64,000 bases of DNA from Choristoneura fumiferana (Eukaryota; Arthropoda; Insecta; Lepidoptera; Tortricidae), in contig NC_133492.1 of assembly GCF_025370935.1 (NCBI RefSeq), positions 12,336,682-12,400,681 on the forward strand. Reading direction: 5' to 3'. Below the pieces are notes generated by a model that was not told the DNA's origin, did not search any database, and worked only from the letters and a program-made list of their open reading frames with translations. Every line of letters starts with the position of its first letter. The first letter of the stretch is position 1. Shown one piece after another: positions 18,600 to 28,966 of this stretch. Made by a program: the position numbers and the translations under genes.

Positions 18600-19890
18600 G
18601 TCTTAAAAATGTTATAGGTATCAAGATTCTACTTTTGAAATCGAACGTTTTAAACATTTTAAGTCATATACAAATTAGACGTCTATTGTACGGTTGAAGC
18701 TCTAACGAGCGAAAAAATTAGCTGCAGTATAATAACCATTCACTTTTATAGCTCGCCTTGTAATTTTTTACGATATTTTTTATACAAATGAGTTGTGCCT
18801 CGACAGGGCATCAAGGACTGTGGAGGCAATATTGTCTAATGAATTTCATAAAGTTGAGGAAGAATTAGACGCACGACGGAAGTGGCTATGTTATATTAAG
18901 TTTTTATAACGAAATTTGGGTTAAGTTTATGGTAAGTTTAGTGCACTTTCTTCGTAGGATTGCTTTAATTTCTTCGTTTTATAGTAAAATATTTGTTGCT
19001 CAAAACATTTGTCTGTGTTCAAAAGTAACTAAGCATTTCTTAGGGTTTTGTACCCCAGTTGGTAAAAATGTTTCTCAGGAACGCGTGGACATTTTAAGCC
19101 GAAATTAATATTAAATACTCAAGTCTACTACCTCTTGAAGCAGAACAAATTAAACTTCAGTCAACGCGATCTAAAGATATATTTAAAAAGTGTCCATGGA
19201 AATTGCTAGGGAATCAACACCTTCTATATAATTAGTCATATAAAATTCTAAATTTGGTACGAAGCTCTGAGGCGCAACCAATAAAAATGTCTTAAAACCG
19301 TAACTTTCAGTTACATCAATATAAGAAAATAAATCAATTAAAAAATGAATCAACGATGGCTGTCTTAAAGCTAACAAGTCACATACATAATACTTCTTTA
19401 TTTATAATATAACGCTGATGACATGTTGCATTTATTTATATTTGAAAATAAATCAAATAAGACGCAGCTTTAGTCCCCTAGTTTCACATAAATCCTCGCG
19501 AAATAAAACATTGCAGCCTAACAAAATTAAGCAATAATATTGCATCTAGAAAGCGTCGTTACTTGCACGTGTTATATGCTTTGTATTTTCCAATATGGCC
19601 CATAACGAACGAAGCGCGCACTAGCAAAGCAAAGCAATATGCCGACTGTATCCGACCCGGCATGTAAATGTTAGTTTAACATCAGCCTAAAGGATTTGAA
19701 AGAATAGGTTCCAACGATTTGCATAGAGGCATTGAATGTTTACGATGAGGATTGAAAAGCTTTGCTAGGAATTGTACAAGCTTTTATGTAGTTATCATGT
19801 TTGCTGGAAAGAATATTCCGGTCGCTGCTTTTACAGGGACTGTAATAAAATAAGATTTTAGTAATTCAAAAGTAGCATATTATTGCGGTT
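18600..19890. other. no recognisable feature
   Basis: About 1.3 kb of AT-rich sequence without a supported gene, SINE, LINE or inverted repeat. Confidence 0.45.
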
Positions 19891-19899
19891 ACAACCCTG

Positions 19900-20253
19900 T
19901 TGAAGAATAAAAATAGTCCAACTACACCGTTTCGAAATTGACAACTCCATCTTAGTGCGTCTTAACATCTGCAGGTGGTAGGACCTTATGCAAGGTCCCT
20001 CCGGATTGCTACCACCACCTTGCTCGCTAATCCTGACGTGAAGCAGCAGTGCTTGCACTGTTGTGTTTCGGCGTGGAGAGTAAGACAGCCGGTGAAATTA
20101 CTGGCACTTGAGGTATCCCATCTTAGGCCTCTAGTCTAGGTTGGCAAGGCATCTGCAATACTCCTAGTGTTGCAGAGGTTTATGGGCGGTGGTGATCTCT
20201 TACCATCAGGAGACCTACTTGCTTGTTTGCCATCCAGTCGAATAAAAAAAAAA
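19900..20253 (+). mobile_element. 3' end of a non-LTR retroelement with poly(A)
   Basis: TCCGGATTGCTACCACCACC, CACTGTTGTGTTTCGGCGTG, AAATTACTGGCACTTGAGGT, GTGTTGCAGAGGTTTATGGG, CTTACCATCAGGAGACC and a poly(A) at 20243-20253 match a widespread lepidopteran LINE/SINE 3' region. It is 5'-truncated. The poly(A) directly abuts the RTE fragment that follows. Confidence 0.7.
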
Positions 20254-20551
20254 CAGCTTCGAGAAAGAAGCTAATAGACGATTACAGTTGGGCTGGGCTG
20301 CTTTCGGGATACTTAGGCATATCTTGTCGTCGGACATCCTTCAGTACCTAAAAACGAAAGTCCTACCAGTTTTAACCTACGGAGCCGAAACGTGGACCTT
20401 GACTGCCGGGCTAATCCACAAATTCAAGGTCGCTCAGCGAGCTATGAAGAGAGCAATGCTAGGGGTGTTGCAGATGTTTATGGGCGGTGGTGATCTCACC
20501 ATCAGGAGACCCACTTGCTCGTTTGCCATCCAGTCAAATAAAAAGAAAAAA
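20254..20551 (+). pseudogene. chimera: RTE polymerase C-terminus joined to a foreign 3' tail
   Basis: The first about 210 bp encode FEKEANRRLQLGWAAFG, LSSDILQYLKTKV, LPVLTYGAETWTLTAGLI and AQRAMKRAMLGV, the RTE polymerase C-terminal region; a few residues usual after KTKV appear deleted. Instead of continuing into the usual SLRDxIRN segment, the sequence switches at about 20464 to GTGTTGCAGATGTTTATGGG and the TTACCATCAGG-type tail with poly(A), identical in kind to the preceding element. The junction lies at a shared CTAG..GTGTTGCAG, suggesting template switching or homology-driven joining. Confidence 0.75.
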
Positions 20552-21404
20552 TCGGTATCCAAGGTGTTAAATAACTGAATGTATTATACTCATGATATTA
20601 TTTCTGCCAAATATCAAATGCTTAGCTCCAGTGGTATAGGTAGAGCGGCAGCGGAATATAAGGTAAACCTACGAGTGCACGACACGCTAGTGCCCAATAG
20701 ACGACAACCTGCTGCTATCTCTATTGCTAATGACATAAGATTAAAGATGCCAATTATTGGGACAGTAACGAGTACTAATACGTTTACCTTATACCTATGT
20801 AGGCCGAAGGTAGAAGAGTAGAATATTGTACTCCATACATATTTTTAACTTTAATTGAGTGGGAGAGACGCAGTACGGCTGCAGCATATTCTCCAACCTC
20901 CTCAAATTTCCAACAAACCCGCGCTACCTAATTTAGAGATAAAATCTGTCTACTTAAGTATGTATTTTATACCAGCTTTTATTACTTTTAATCTAAGCGT
21001 AAACGATGAGTTCTCGAGTTATTCGGCGAAGTTAATTTACTTTTCGGCTTATGACTTAGCCGAGGGGGTATAGCCGAACACGATGAGCTGAGTGGTGGGC
21101 CAGTAATGGGAAAATGGAATGTTATCCCGGTGCCAAATGGGCGCGTTTCCTACGTTATTTATAGCACAACATCAACGGTGGCAAATATTTCGATATTTCT
21201 CCATTGTTATTGGTCCACAGTGACGGTTTTGTTTTTAAATTCGCGCTGCTTGGGATTATACTTGCTATTAGGGATTCGAAGCAAAATTGCCAAAAAACCC
21301 TTATATTCGCCATGTCTGTCCGTTTTTTCGCGGCTTACGCGGGATAGTTTGTTTAATGTTAATTTTCCATTTTCCCAGCTACTCATATTATTATTTTTGG
21401 GTTC
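20552..21404. other. no gene supported
   Basis: Several short open frames occur, none with a recognisable domain or coding bias. Confidence 0.4.
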
Positions 21405-21747
21405 ATCATCATCATTAGCCTACAGCAGTCCACTGCTGGACATAGTCCTCTTCCATGGCGCGTCACAACACTCTGTCTTCAGCCCCTCGCATCCATCCGC
21501 CGCCAGCAACCCTCTTAAGGTCGTCCATCCACCGTGCCTCAGGACGCCCTACACTACGTTTTCCCGTCCGTGGTCTCCATTCGAGGACTCGTCTGCTCCA
21601 CCGTTCATCAGTCCTGCGACAGACGTGGCCAGCCCAACGCCCCTTCAGCGAACTAATTCTTTGAGCAACGTCGGTGACTTTCGTTCTTTGACGGAAAATG
21701 TGATTTCGTATTTTATCCTTCAAAGAAACCCCTAGCATTGCTCTCTC
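21405..21747 (-). pseudogene. RTE-type LINE C-terminal fragment
   Basis: The minus strand encodes MLGVSLKDKIRNHIFRQRTK, VTDVAQRISSLKGRWAGHV, VLEWRPRTGKRSVGRPEARW, GAEDRVL, a stop, RAMEEDYVQQWTAVG, then ends in (ATG)n. The stop replaces the tryptophan position usual at that point. 5'-truncated at a (TC)n run (21738-21763). Plus-strand ORFs of up to 209 codons over this stretch are antisense shadows. Confidence 0.85.
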
Positions 21748-21763
21748 TCTCTCTCTCTCTCTT
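21738..21763. repeat. (CT)n microsatellite
   Basis: Thirteen CT/TC units at the 5' truncation point of the RTE fragment. Confidence 0.9.
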
Positions 21764-22044
21764 ATCCGGCTAGACTTAGGTACCTAGTCATGATAATTAT
21801 GAATAATTAAAACTTAATCAATTTGCATTTTGCGTGACGAATTAGCTATTGTTCTATGAAATTAATTAGAATTACAGTCATTTGCTCACATTAAGTAATG
21901 GAACAGCTGTTTGGAAATTAAATTATTATGGATCCAATTACAATGAAACCATAATAGGGCAATGGGTTAAAGAATTTATGGGAATATTTCTTCTACAACT
22001 TGAATTATCACTACATCTTGGTGTATCTCGTAGGACGACCGGAT

Positions 22045-22245
22045 AACCAAGGCAGATATTTGTATGAATAATACGAATGTTCGTTCTCGGGTCTTGGATG
22101 TTTAATATGTTTTTAAGTACGTAATTATCTATTTAAGTATATTTATCTTTTGCCTAGTATCCATAATAGGTACAAGCTTTGCTTAGTAGGTACCTTTGGG
22201 ACTAGGTCAATTGGTGTCAATTGTCCCATGATATTTATTTATTTA
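22045..22245 (+). mobile_element. SINE family B, headless
   Basis: GGCAGATATTTGTATGAATA, GTTCTCGGGTCTTGGATGTT, CAAGCTTTGCTTAG, GGGACTAGGTCAATTGGTGT and the ATTTATTTATTTAT tail. The tRNA-like head is absent. Confidence 0.8.
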
Positions 22246-22254
22246 TCTACATCC

Positions 22255-22545
22255 CACCGATGGACACAGGCTTCCGCTAATACAACACACAAATGGGCAC
22301 GTGGAATAACACTGCATTCTGGACGCCTTGGTCTCTCCTATAACATTGGGCTCAGATACCAGGTCCTCAATTTATCTATTCTTTCTTATCCCTCAGCTAC
22401 TGTCCTCTCTCTGAGTCGGCCCCAGAATCTTCAGCAGAATTCTTCGTTCTGCCACTAACAGCTTTTCTCTTCTTTGAGCGTTAGTGTCCAAGCTTCGCAA
22501 CCGTATATCAGAATCGGTCTAATGAATCTTGGTTCTGCATAGTAG
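22255..22545 (-). pseudogene. LINE reverse-transcriptase C-terminal relic
   Basis: On the minus strand FIRPILIYGCEAWTLTLKEE continues after a frameshift as KLLVAERRILLKILGPTQRE, then reaches stops, and later shows CPSVG. This is the thumb/C-terminal signature of an RTE- or R4-like LINE. It is frameshifted and stop-riddled, so inactive. It abuts the SINE tail. Confidence 0.7.
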
Positions 22546-22559
22546 CCTAGTAGAAGAAC

Positions 22560-23574
22560 ATCTAAAAAAATAATCGAAAATGTCATCAAATTCTACAGCC
22601 CATTCACATGTGACTACGAAAATTAAGACGGTTGAAACGCACGAATAATGACCTACCTACCTAAGTGGGAAAATGAGTCATATTACTTAGGTAATAAATA
22701 CCATAACAATATACAATATCCTCATAAAAGTCTTAGCTACGCACAGTTTTCTAAAACTGCGCGAGTCCAAATGCGACGGTAAAACCAAGTCATCAATATA
22801 ACTGACCTCCAGCCCGAAAATACTTTTCTAAAAAAGTAGGCCTTGAAACTTCAAAGGTCACACCTAACCCTACTTTTTGCCGTCAAAAAAGGCCGGAGTG
22901 TTTTTAATTGTCGTCAATTAAGTCCCGGGCACGGGTCATTATCCCCAATAATTAAAGCGAGTAACGCCGCGTCGGCAAACAAGTCGCTGAAAGCCTGTCC
23001 ACCCGCGTTATTCCGAGTGATGGGGCAAATTGTTCTGAGTCATGGAGCTATGGTGGCTGGAAGGGAACAGTTTTTATAATAGAGATAAGTTTTCTTCTCG
23101 ACCCTTGTAAAGGAGGCCGGGATGCTGCTCAGGGTTATATCCTGCCTTTTCACAGAAATAATAAGTATTCCAAATGTTTCATTTGCCAAACCGGGTCCGT
23201 ATAGGCTCGCACACTTATTGAGAGTCCGAATGTAATGTTTGTCAGTATGGTCGTTTGTTATAACATTATGCATAACTCTTTTTTCTCTGACTCCTAATAG
23301 TTGTTCAGAATTGTTATAAAAAAACTTAACCTAACCTATAGTTTTGTATAGGATGTCAATTTTTAAATTGAGATTTCAGAAAACCGCTCTCTTTATAGAA
23401 CACAGTAGGTTAGGTTAGGTATGTTTAATGAAAGTTCCGAAAAAAATATGGCTTCAGGGAAAATCGCGAGCTGTACTTGAGATTCTTAGCAATTTATTTG
23501 GTACATTATTATTAATCTTATTTATTACTTAACATTTTTTATGTAAATTATGATATGCCTAATATTATAGCAAA
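22560..23574. other. no gene; one short dispersed repeat (22570-22660)
   Basis: TTCTACAGCCCATTCACATG then AAGACGGTTGAAACGC is a copy of the repeat at 16820 and 45186. The rest shows nothing supported. Confidence 0.45.
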
Positions 23575-23790
23575 ATGCAACTACCCGCACTTGGTCATTT
23601 TTACTTGTCACCCCATCACACCGACACACAACACTAACAACGTCAACACTAACATTCATCCCGACGCCGACACTTATTAATAACAGGATTCCACGAAGAT
23701 GAAAGCTTATATCCATCGTCCCGGTTGAAATTTGGTGGTATTTTGACTATGAGTGAAAATCACGAAAGTTTAAAACGTTATATACCTAAT
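23575..23790. repeat. relative of the 16.3-kb inverted-repeat element
   Basis: ACTACCCGCACTTGGTCATT, TTGTCACCCCATCACACCGA and TATGAGTGAAAATCACGAAA match segments of 16258-16623, with a different interior. Its terminal inverted repeat is incomplete. Confidence 0.55.
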
Positions 23791-23811
23791 ATTATATTGA
23801 AAAGTTCTTGA

Positions 23812-23962
23812 ATGGAGACCGTGGATCGGCAAGCGCAGCGTATGATGTCCACCAATGAGATGTCGGTTCACAGTGGATGCAAGTCGCTCCCAACTGAAGT
23901 AATTATAGGTTTATGGGGGAGGCCCATGTCCAACAGTGAACGTCCCACAGCTGATGATGATT
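23812..23962 (+). pseudogene. RTE LINE 3' fragment
   Basis: TTGAATGGAGACCGTGGATC encodes LEWRPWIGK; the 3' portion GGGGGAGGCCCATGTCCAAC then (TGATGA) is the family tail. Several stops. Confidence 0.7.
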
Positions 23963-24189
23963 ATTTGAATTAATAAATAAACTAAACTAAATATAAACTT
24001 TTTCACTTCCAGCTAGCTAGAGCTCAAAGAGACCGGTGGAACAAAAAGATGTGGATTTACAGAAAGTGGCCTTGTATGAGCCTTTCGTCACGTAGGAAGC
24101 GCTTACGCTGCAACATTAGTGTCGCGAACCATAGTAGTAATTAAATTGGAAGGAGAAGGTGACAAGTTGACAACACACGTTTGATTTAA

Positions 24190-24420
24190 ATATATATTTT
24201 TAATGTCAAATAGCTGGAAAACGAGCATGCGGGTCACCTAATGGTAAGTGATCACCGCCGCCCATGGACACCTGCAGCATTATTACGAGTAAGACTGCGG
24301 GTGTGTTGCCGGCGTAAAAGGAGGGGGGGGGAGGAGGGACTACTATTTCACGTTGGTATTCTGAGGGAGTGTGGTACTAACCCGGTCGCCAGCAAACGGT
24401 TACAGTAAGGCTGTACCACA
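24190..24420 (-). mobile_element. 3' end of TTACCATCAGG-tail retroelement
   Basis: The minus strand contains GCAGGTGTCCATGGGCGGCG, GTGATCACTTACCATTAGGT and CCGCATGCTCGTTTTCCAGC. Upstream CGTTTGCTGGCGACCGGGTT belongs to the same 3' region. A short GGGGGGGG run lies inside. Confidence 0.65.
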
Positions 24421-24485
24421 TAAAAAAATATAATTAGGTTTTGTTTTAAAAAATTGTCTTGTAAGGCCCAACGTCCTAAATATAA

Positions 24486-24712
24486 GACATCATCGTCATC
24501 ATCATCAGCCAAAAGAAATCCCCTGCTAAACAAAGGCCTCCCCCTTAGAACGCCACAATAAACGACAACTCGCTACTTGCATTCACCGGCCCGCAACTCT
24601 CACGATGTCGTCAGTCCACCTGGTGGGAGGCCTGCCAATGCTTCGTCTCCCGGTTCGTGGTCGCCACTCGAGGACTTTTCTCCCCCAACGGTTATCTACA
24701 TTTTTAGGACAT
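24486..24712 (-). pseudogene. RTE LINE 3' fragment
   Basis: Minus strand: NRWGRKVLEWRP-like, then GRRSIGRPPTRW, DDIVRVAGR, ending in (GATGATGATGATG). Truncated and degenerate. Confidence 0.7.
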
Positions 24713-24714
24713 AT

Positions 24715-25540
24715 GGCAAAGCAAATGTCAACTTTTACGGATTGACATCAAGTTTCAAATTCTAATAATCGCAATTTGACGTGGGTTAAGAGATTGTAAC
24801 TGTGCAATGGGTTATTTCACACCGTTCCACAATCAAAATAACCTGAAAAACTTAGATATCCTCCGACTTCAAAAAAATCTGCACACCTTTAGAGCGTTTT
24901 CAGATTATCCGATCCGATATCGGATCATATTTCATACATTTTACTTGCCCCGATATCGTATCGGCGTCCAATACCGATTGGTATTGGAAGATGGAACTTG
25001 AAGCTTCCCTGTGCTTCTAGTAGCCTTTTGGCTTATTGACTTTAGTGGGAAAATCGCATATGTATGTTTATTCGGACGTTTAACTTACAAACAGTGTTAG
25101 TAACATACAAACTTTTTTTATTTGGCTTTACCTAATTTGGTACTAGCCGTCAACAATGCTTTGTAACACTATTTAAAAATAATAAATAATCGTTTTGTTT
25201 CTGTCATAAGAAACAGAAACACGTCTTTTATTTCATAAATTAATTTTAATGTTGTTATAAACAAACAGGCTTGCTTGATCATTAAAATTACAATAGAGGT
25301 ATACTAACATCCAAAATCGGTGTGAAATATACTTGTATTTAATACACCCTTTAGTAATTATTAAACAGATTTGCTTAATTTATTTGCATAAGGAATTATC
25401 TAGTTTAATTAGGTCGGAAGGGTGCTTAATCCGTGGCGAGATTAGATGCTATCGGAGAAGATAACGAGCTCTGACGCTTTCCAAAGGTTAATCTGGATTT
25501 GTAGAGGTGAAATACCAATGATAATGTACTGCATTAATAC
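24715..25540. other. no recognisable feature
   Basis: Contains a small GATCCGATATCGGATC-type palindrome near 24915 and AT-rich sequence, nothing more. Confidence 0.4.
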
Positions 25541-25544
25541 TGTG

Positions 25545-25687
25545 TACAGTCACCTGTATTAATATGTGCCACAGAGGAGCGTACAAAAATATCTGACACG
25601 TCCTAGCAGCTTTAAAAACAGAGTCGTATCTGATGTTGATGCACGCTTTGTTGTGTCAGATATTGCTGCTGCCTGCTGGTGACTGTA
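25545..25687. mobile_element. MITE, TA-flanked, TIR CAGTCACC
   Basis: TACAGTCACC at the left and GGTGACTGTA at the right are perfect inverted ends. Inside, AAAAATATCTGACAC and GTGTCAGATATTG are mirrored, as are GGAGCGTAC and the GCACGC region. It has relatives at 45804-45928 and 51467-51593. TA at both ends fits a Tc1/mariner-type insertion. Confidence 0.85.
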
Positions 25688-25823
25688 CAGTCAGCCTCAA
25701 AAGTAGCGGATCACTTTTTTACTTTGTCACATTAACTCATTTATCAATCTTGTATAGATCTAAGTACGTGGCTGTAAAACGACAAAGTATAAAAGTGTGC
25801 AGCTACTTTTGATGCTAACCGTA
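25686..25823. mobile_element. second MITE sharing the TA boundary
   Basis: Begins TACAGTCAGCCTCAAAAGTA and ends GCTACTTTTGATGCTAACCG followed by TA. The TA at 25686-25687 is shared with the previous MITE, so the two lie back to back. Confidence 0.8.
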
Positions 25824-25885
25824 CGCGCAAATAGCGTCAAATGTATATAGACGGCCATTGTTGTGGTGCCTACATTATAAAAAGC

Positions 25886-25970
25886 CAGCTGTTGCCTGCG
25901 ACACCGTCTACGTAGGATTTGTTTATCGCTATGAAATTTTCCGAGGTAAAAATCATAATTTGTCCTTCCT
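25886..25970 (-). mobile_element. Helitron 3' fragment
   Basis: GTTGCCTGCGACACCGTCTA then GTTTATCGCTATGAAATTTT match the 3' part of the Helitrons read in reverse. The CTAG end has drifted. Confidence 0.45.
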
Positions 25971-26397
25971 ATGCATGGTCTTAAATTGATTGCGAGTGTT
26001 AATTCACGAAGCTTGTTGTGAACATCTCAAATGTTGACCTGATGAAACCTGCGCTGTGGGTGTGCTTTATAGTGATAAACCCTTTTATAAATTGTATAAA
26101 TATATTGCCTGTCATAAAAAAATGCAGACGAAGTTAACACGTCATCTTGAAAGCCTTGGTACTTCAACGTTCCTCGACCGCGCCCTTTATTTTCGTGTTA
26201 AGTTAAAATAATATCGCATGGTATCAAATTACTGGGATATATATATATATATCTCAATCCCGGTCTTTATAAATTCTGTTAGCCAAGTCTCTTCTAAATC
26301 CGTTCAGCAATTATTGCGTGGTTTAGTAATAAAATATCATTGCAAACTTTTTCAATGGGATTGGAAATGAGCAAAGGAGCCTTTGCGCAGCAGCTGA

Positions 26398-26472
26398 GTA
26401 GTGGTAGTAGTAATTACTAGTAGTATTAGTGGTAGTAGTACTACTACTAGTAGTAATAGTACTAGTAGTAAA
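26398..26472. repeat. (AGT)n imperfect trinucleotide array
   Basis: Alternating AGT/ACT units such as GGTAGTAGTACTACTACTAG make it self-complementary in its centre. Confidence 0.85.
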
Positions 26473-26993
26473 ATAATAGGCTTTCGAAAAAATCTTATCT
26501 TTAGCACTTCCAGTATATTCCGTAAACTCCCCTAAAAAACACTTCCGAGATGAATCCGCAAAATCTCGACGTACCTACCCCGTGCGTGAGTAAAAGCGCG
26601 CATAACATAGGTGCGAGCCTCCATCCAGCGTAATGTGGTCAATATATCATCGTCGAGTCCCCGAGGACAGCCTCCACTGTTCGCCCGAGAGGAGTTTTTG
26701 TTCGCATAAATTCGGCAAGCCTACGGGATACTAGTAATATTAAAATGTGAATGTTTGTTTGTGGCACGCTTAAACGGCGGCGTCGATTTAGGTGAAGGTT
26801 TACGAAATAACATGTCTTGAATACGGGCACAGAATACTTTTTATTGTAATCGGTATGCTGAGCCAGTGTCCGATTTGCAAGTCTTCATGTTGTCTATTTG
26901 TAAATATTGTTGTGCCTTTTGCTGTTGTGAATATGATGTTTTTTTTACAGCGCATTCGTATAAACTGTAATGATGTACATTTTCTATGGCTTA

Positions 26994-27202
26994 TCCATAC
27001 TAATATTATAAATGCGAAAGTGTGTTTGTCCGTCTTTCACGCCGTAACGGAGCTACGGATCAACGTAATTTTTGGCATAGAGATAGTTTATGGGCCCGAG
27101 AGTGACATAGGCTACTTTTTATCCCGGAAAAATGCACAGTTCCCGCGGGAACAGCGCGCGATAACCGAATATCACGCGGGCGGAGCCGCGGGCAAAAGCT
27201 AG
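26994..27202 (+). mobile_element. complete non-autonomous Helitron
   Basis: Starts TCCATACTAATATTATAAAT, has GGATAAAAAG-type and CCCGCGGGAACAGCGCGCG blocks, and ends with the hairpin GCGGGCGGAGCCGCGGG, AAAAG and CTAG, with A before and T after as in Helitron A/T insertion. No Rep/helicase coding. The minus-oriented copy at 37249-37423 has the same ends. Confidence 0.85.
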
Positions 27203-27206
27203 TAAA

Positions 27207-27381
27207 TAAATAAATAAATGTATATTTTTCTTCTTTACCTAACTAAATTGATCAATTTTTGTAGGAAATCGTTAAATATCCTAAGGCGTCCTAGTACGAC
27301 GCCTTAGGATATTTAACGATTTCCTACAAAAATTGATGAATTTAGTTAGGTAAAGAAGAAAAATATACATTTATTTATTTA
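27207..27381. repeat. near-perfect palindrome, 84-bp arms, 7-nt spacer
   Basis: The left arm (27207-27290) and right arm (27298-27381) pair at 83 of 84 positions; the one mismatch is G/G at 27250/27338. The core is AAGGCGTC-CTAGTAC-GACGCCTT and the outer ends are TAAATAAATG / CATTTATTTA. The left arm starts four bases after the Helitron CTAGT. Confidence 0.95.
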
Positions 27382-27399
27382 CTTAGTTTCTGTGTCAAG

Positions 27400-28245
27400 C
27401 AGAAATTATATATTTAATAATTCATTTAGTAAGTTAATTGAAGTCTCTTCAATGCGAATTACCTTTTTATTAACATTTCATTATCGTCGATAAAATTAAA
27501 TATACTCGTAGAAGAGTAACGCGACTGACTGGCAGACAACAAACAGACTAAAGTATTGGAAATAAAGGCCTGAACTTTGCAATATACCTATTCCTTAAAG
27601 AACAAATGGTGCTAGACGGGATTTTTCACCCATTAGGTAGGCACGGATACATACTAGTTATTAACTACGAAGCAAGTGCAGATGAAGTCGCGGGCATAAC
27701 ACATGTGGAATAAATGCTTGAGCGATTTACGTAACCCAGCGAGTTAATCTACGCCGGGGGCTACTGTATTTTGTTGATGGATGCTTGATAAGCTAAAGCA
27801 CTTGGAGCCGGAACGTTCGAGAATGTGTTCCCTGCAGGCACGTGTCCCTGGTACGTTTGATTTAAACTTTACTTGAGAATGTGGCGTGCGTCCTAATTTT
27901 AATGAGAATGAGAATAAGTTTGTGTTATTTTTTTACAAGTTTTTTTGCTGACTGTTATTTGTGTTGACGGTACTTGCATGATCATCAAGTTTTAAGTCGT
28001 TGCCATTAATCTTTCGATAGTTTTGTCCTGCGCAGACGATCCTGCAGATACCATAATTGTCACACAGTGTATTGTCAAAATTCAAAAACGCTTAGCTTAT
28101 TTGTCAAACAGGTGAAAACAGGTGGATATAAATGAGAGGTATCAGTCAGTAACACTATGTTGCGCTATAAACCATAAGGCATACAAATAGCCACAGTTCA
28201 CAAGCAGCATACTTCTTACGAACAATTTAACAATTCCAATTAATA
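27400..28245. other. no recognisable feature
   Basis: No supported gene or repeat apart from a Helitron-like scrap GACGAAGTCGCGGGCATAAC-like near 27685. Confidence 0.4.
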
Positions 28246-28249
28246 CTTA

Positions 28250-28337
28250 GGTACGGTCGGTTCCCTAACTTATGGATCCACTTTTTCATACTAAATGCAT
28301 AGAAAAGTGGATACTTTTGTTAGGGCACCGACTGTAC
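28250..28337. mobile_element. small hairpin MITE, about 88 bp
   Basis: GTACGGTCGGTTCCCTAAC is mirrored by GTTAGGGCACCGACTGTAC, and ATCCACTTTTTCAT-like by AGAAAAGTGGAT, giving one continuous imperfect hairpin. Confidence 0.7.
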
Positions 28338-28476
28338 ATATCTAATTATATATCTAATTATGCCAAATTCCAGTTCAATTGGATGCCGGGAAGAAGTCAA
28401 AAAAAAGTTGAAAACTTTTGAAACCATAAATTTACGATACCTACATAAGATACATACGATACAACACATGCAATAC

Positions 28477-28732
28477 ACATCATCCCAGCCTATACATGTC
28501 CCACTGCTGGGCACATGCCTCCTTTCACAATGAGAGGGCTTGGGCCGTAGTTCCCACGCGGGCCCAGTGCGGATTGGGAATTTCACAGACACCATTGCTT
28601 CGCTGGTTTGTGCAGGTTTCCTCACGATGTTTTCCTTCACCGTAAACCTCGTGGTAAATTTCAAATGTGAATTCGCACATGAATTTCGAAAAACTCAGAG
28701 AGCTTGAGAGGCGATAGGTCAAACCACGGCAT
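28477..28732 (-). mobile_element. tRNA-headed SINE (family A) with deleted box B
   Basis: In reverse: CATCATCCCAGCCTATACAT, CCACTGCTGGGCACA, GGGCTTGGGCCGTAGTTCCC, ACGATGTTTTCCTTCACCGT, GAATTTCGAAAAACTCAGAG, TTGAGAGGCGATAGGTCAAA. Compared with 36798-37100 the region of the GGTTTGAACCC box is missing, so its own Pol III transcription is unlikely. Confidence 0.85.
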
Positions 28733-28966
28733 TTTTTTTACAATACACATACACACGACAAATGAAATAAAAGCTTGTAAATAAGCATAATGTAGAGTAG
28801 ACACCTACTTACTACTGGAGCAATCAGGTAGGTATAAGCACAGAATAAGTAAAGTACAGAAGCCTCACTGCCGTACAAAAGTGACGTTTAGGCACAGAAT
28901 ATATAATAGTACTGGCATACAGAATGGACACGCTCCGCCCCGCACCGGTTCGAGTTACCCCACCCC

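Noticed and set aside
21106..21735. 209-codon plus frame
   Set aside because: Its second half is antisense to the RTE polymerase fragment, and the first half has no domain; long antisense frames over this family are common here.
23401..23425. Telomere repeat (GGTTAGGTTAGG)
   Set aside because: Only two or three GGTTA units, not an array of the insect TTAGG repeat.
26792..27202. 136-codon plus frame
   Set aside because: Second half is a Helitron; the first half shows no domain.
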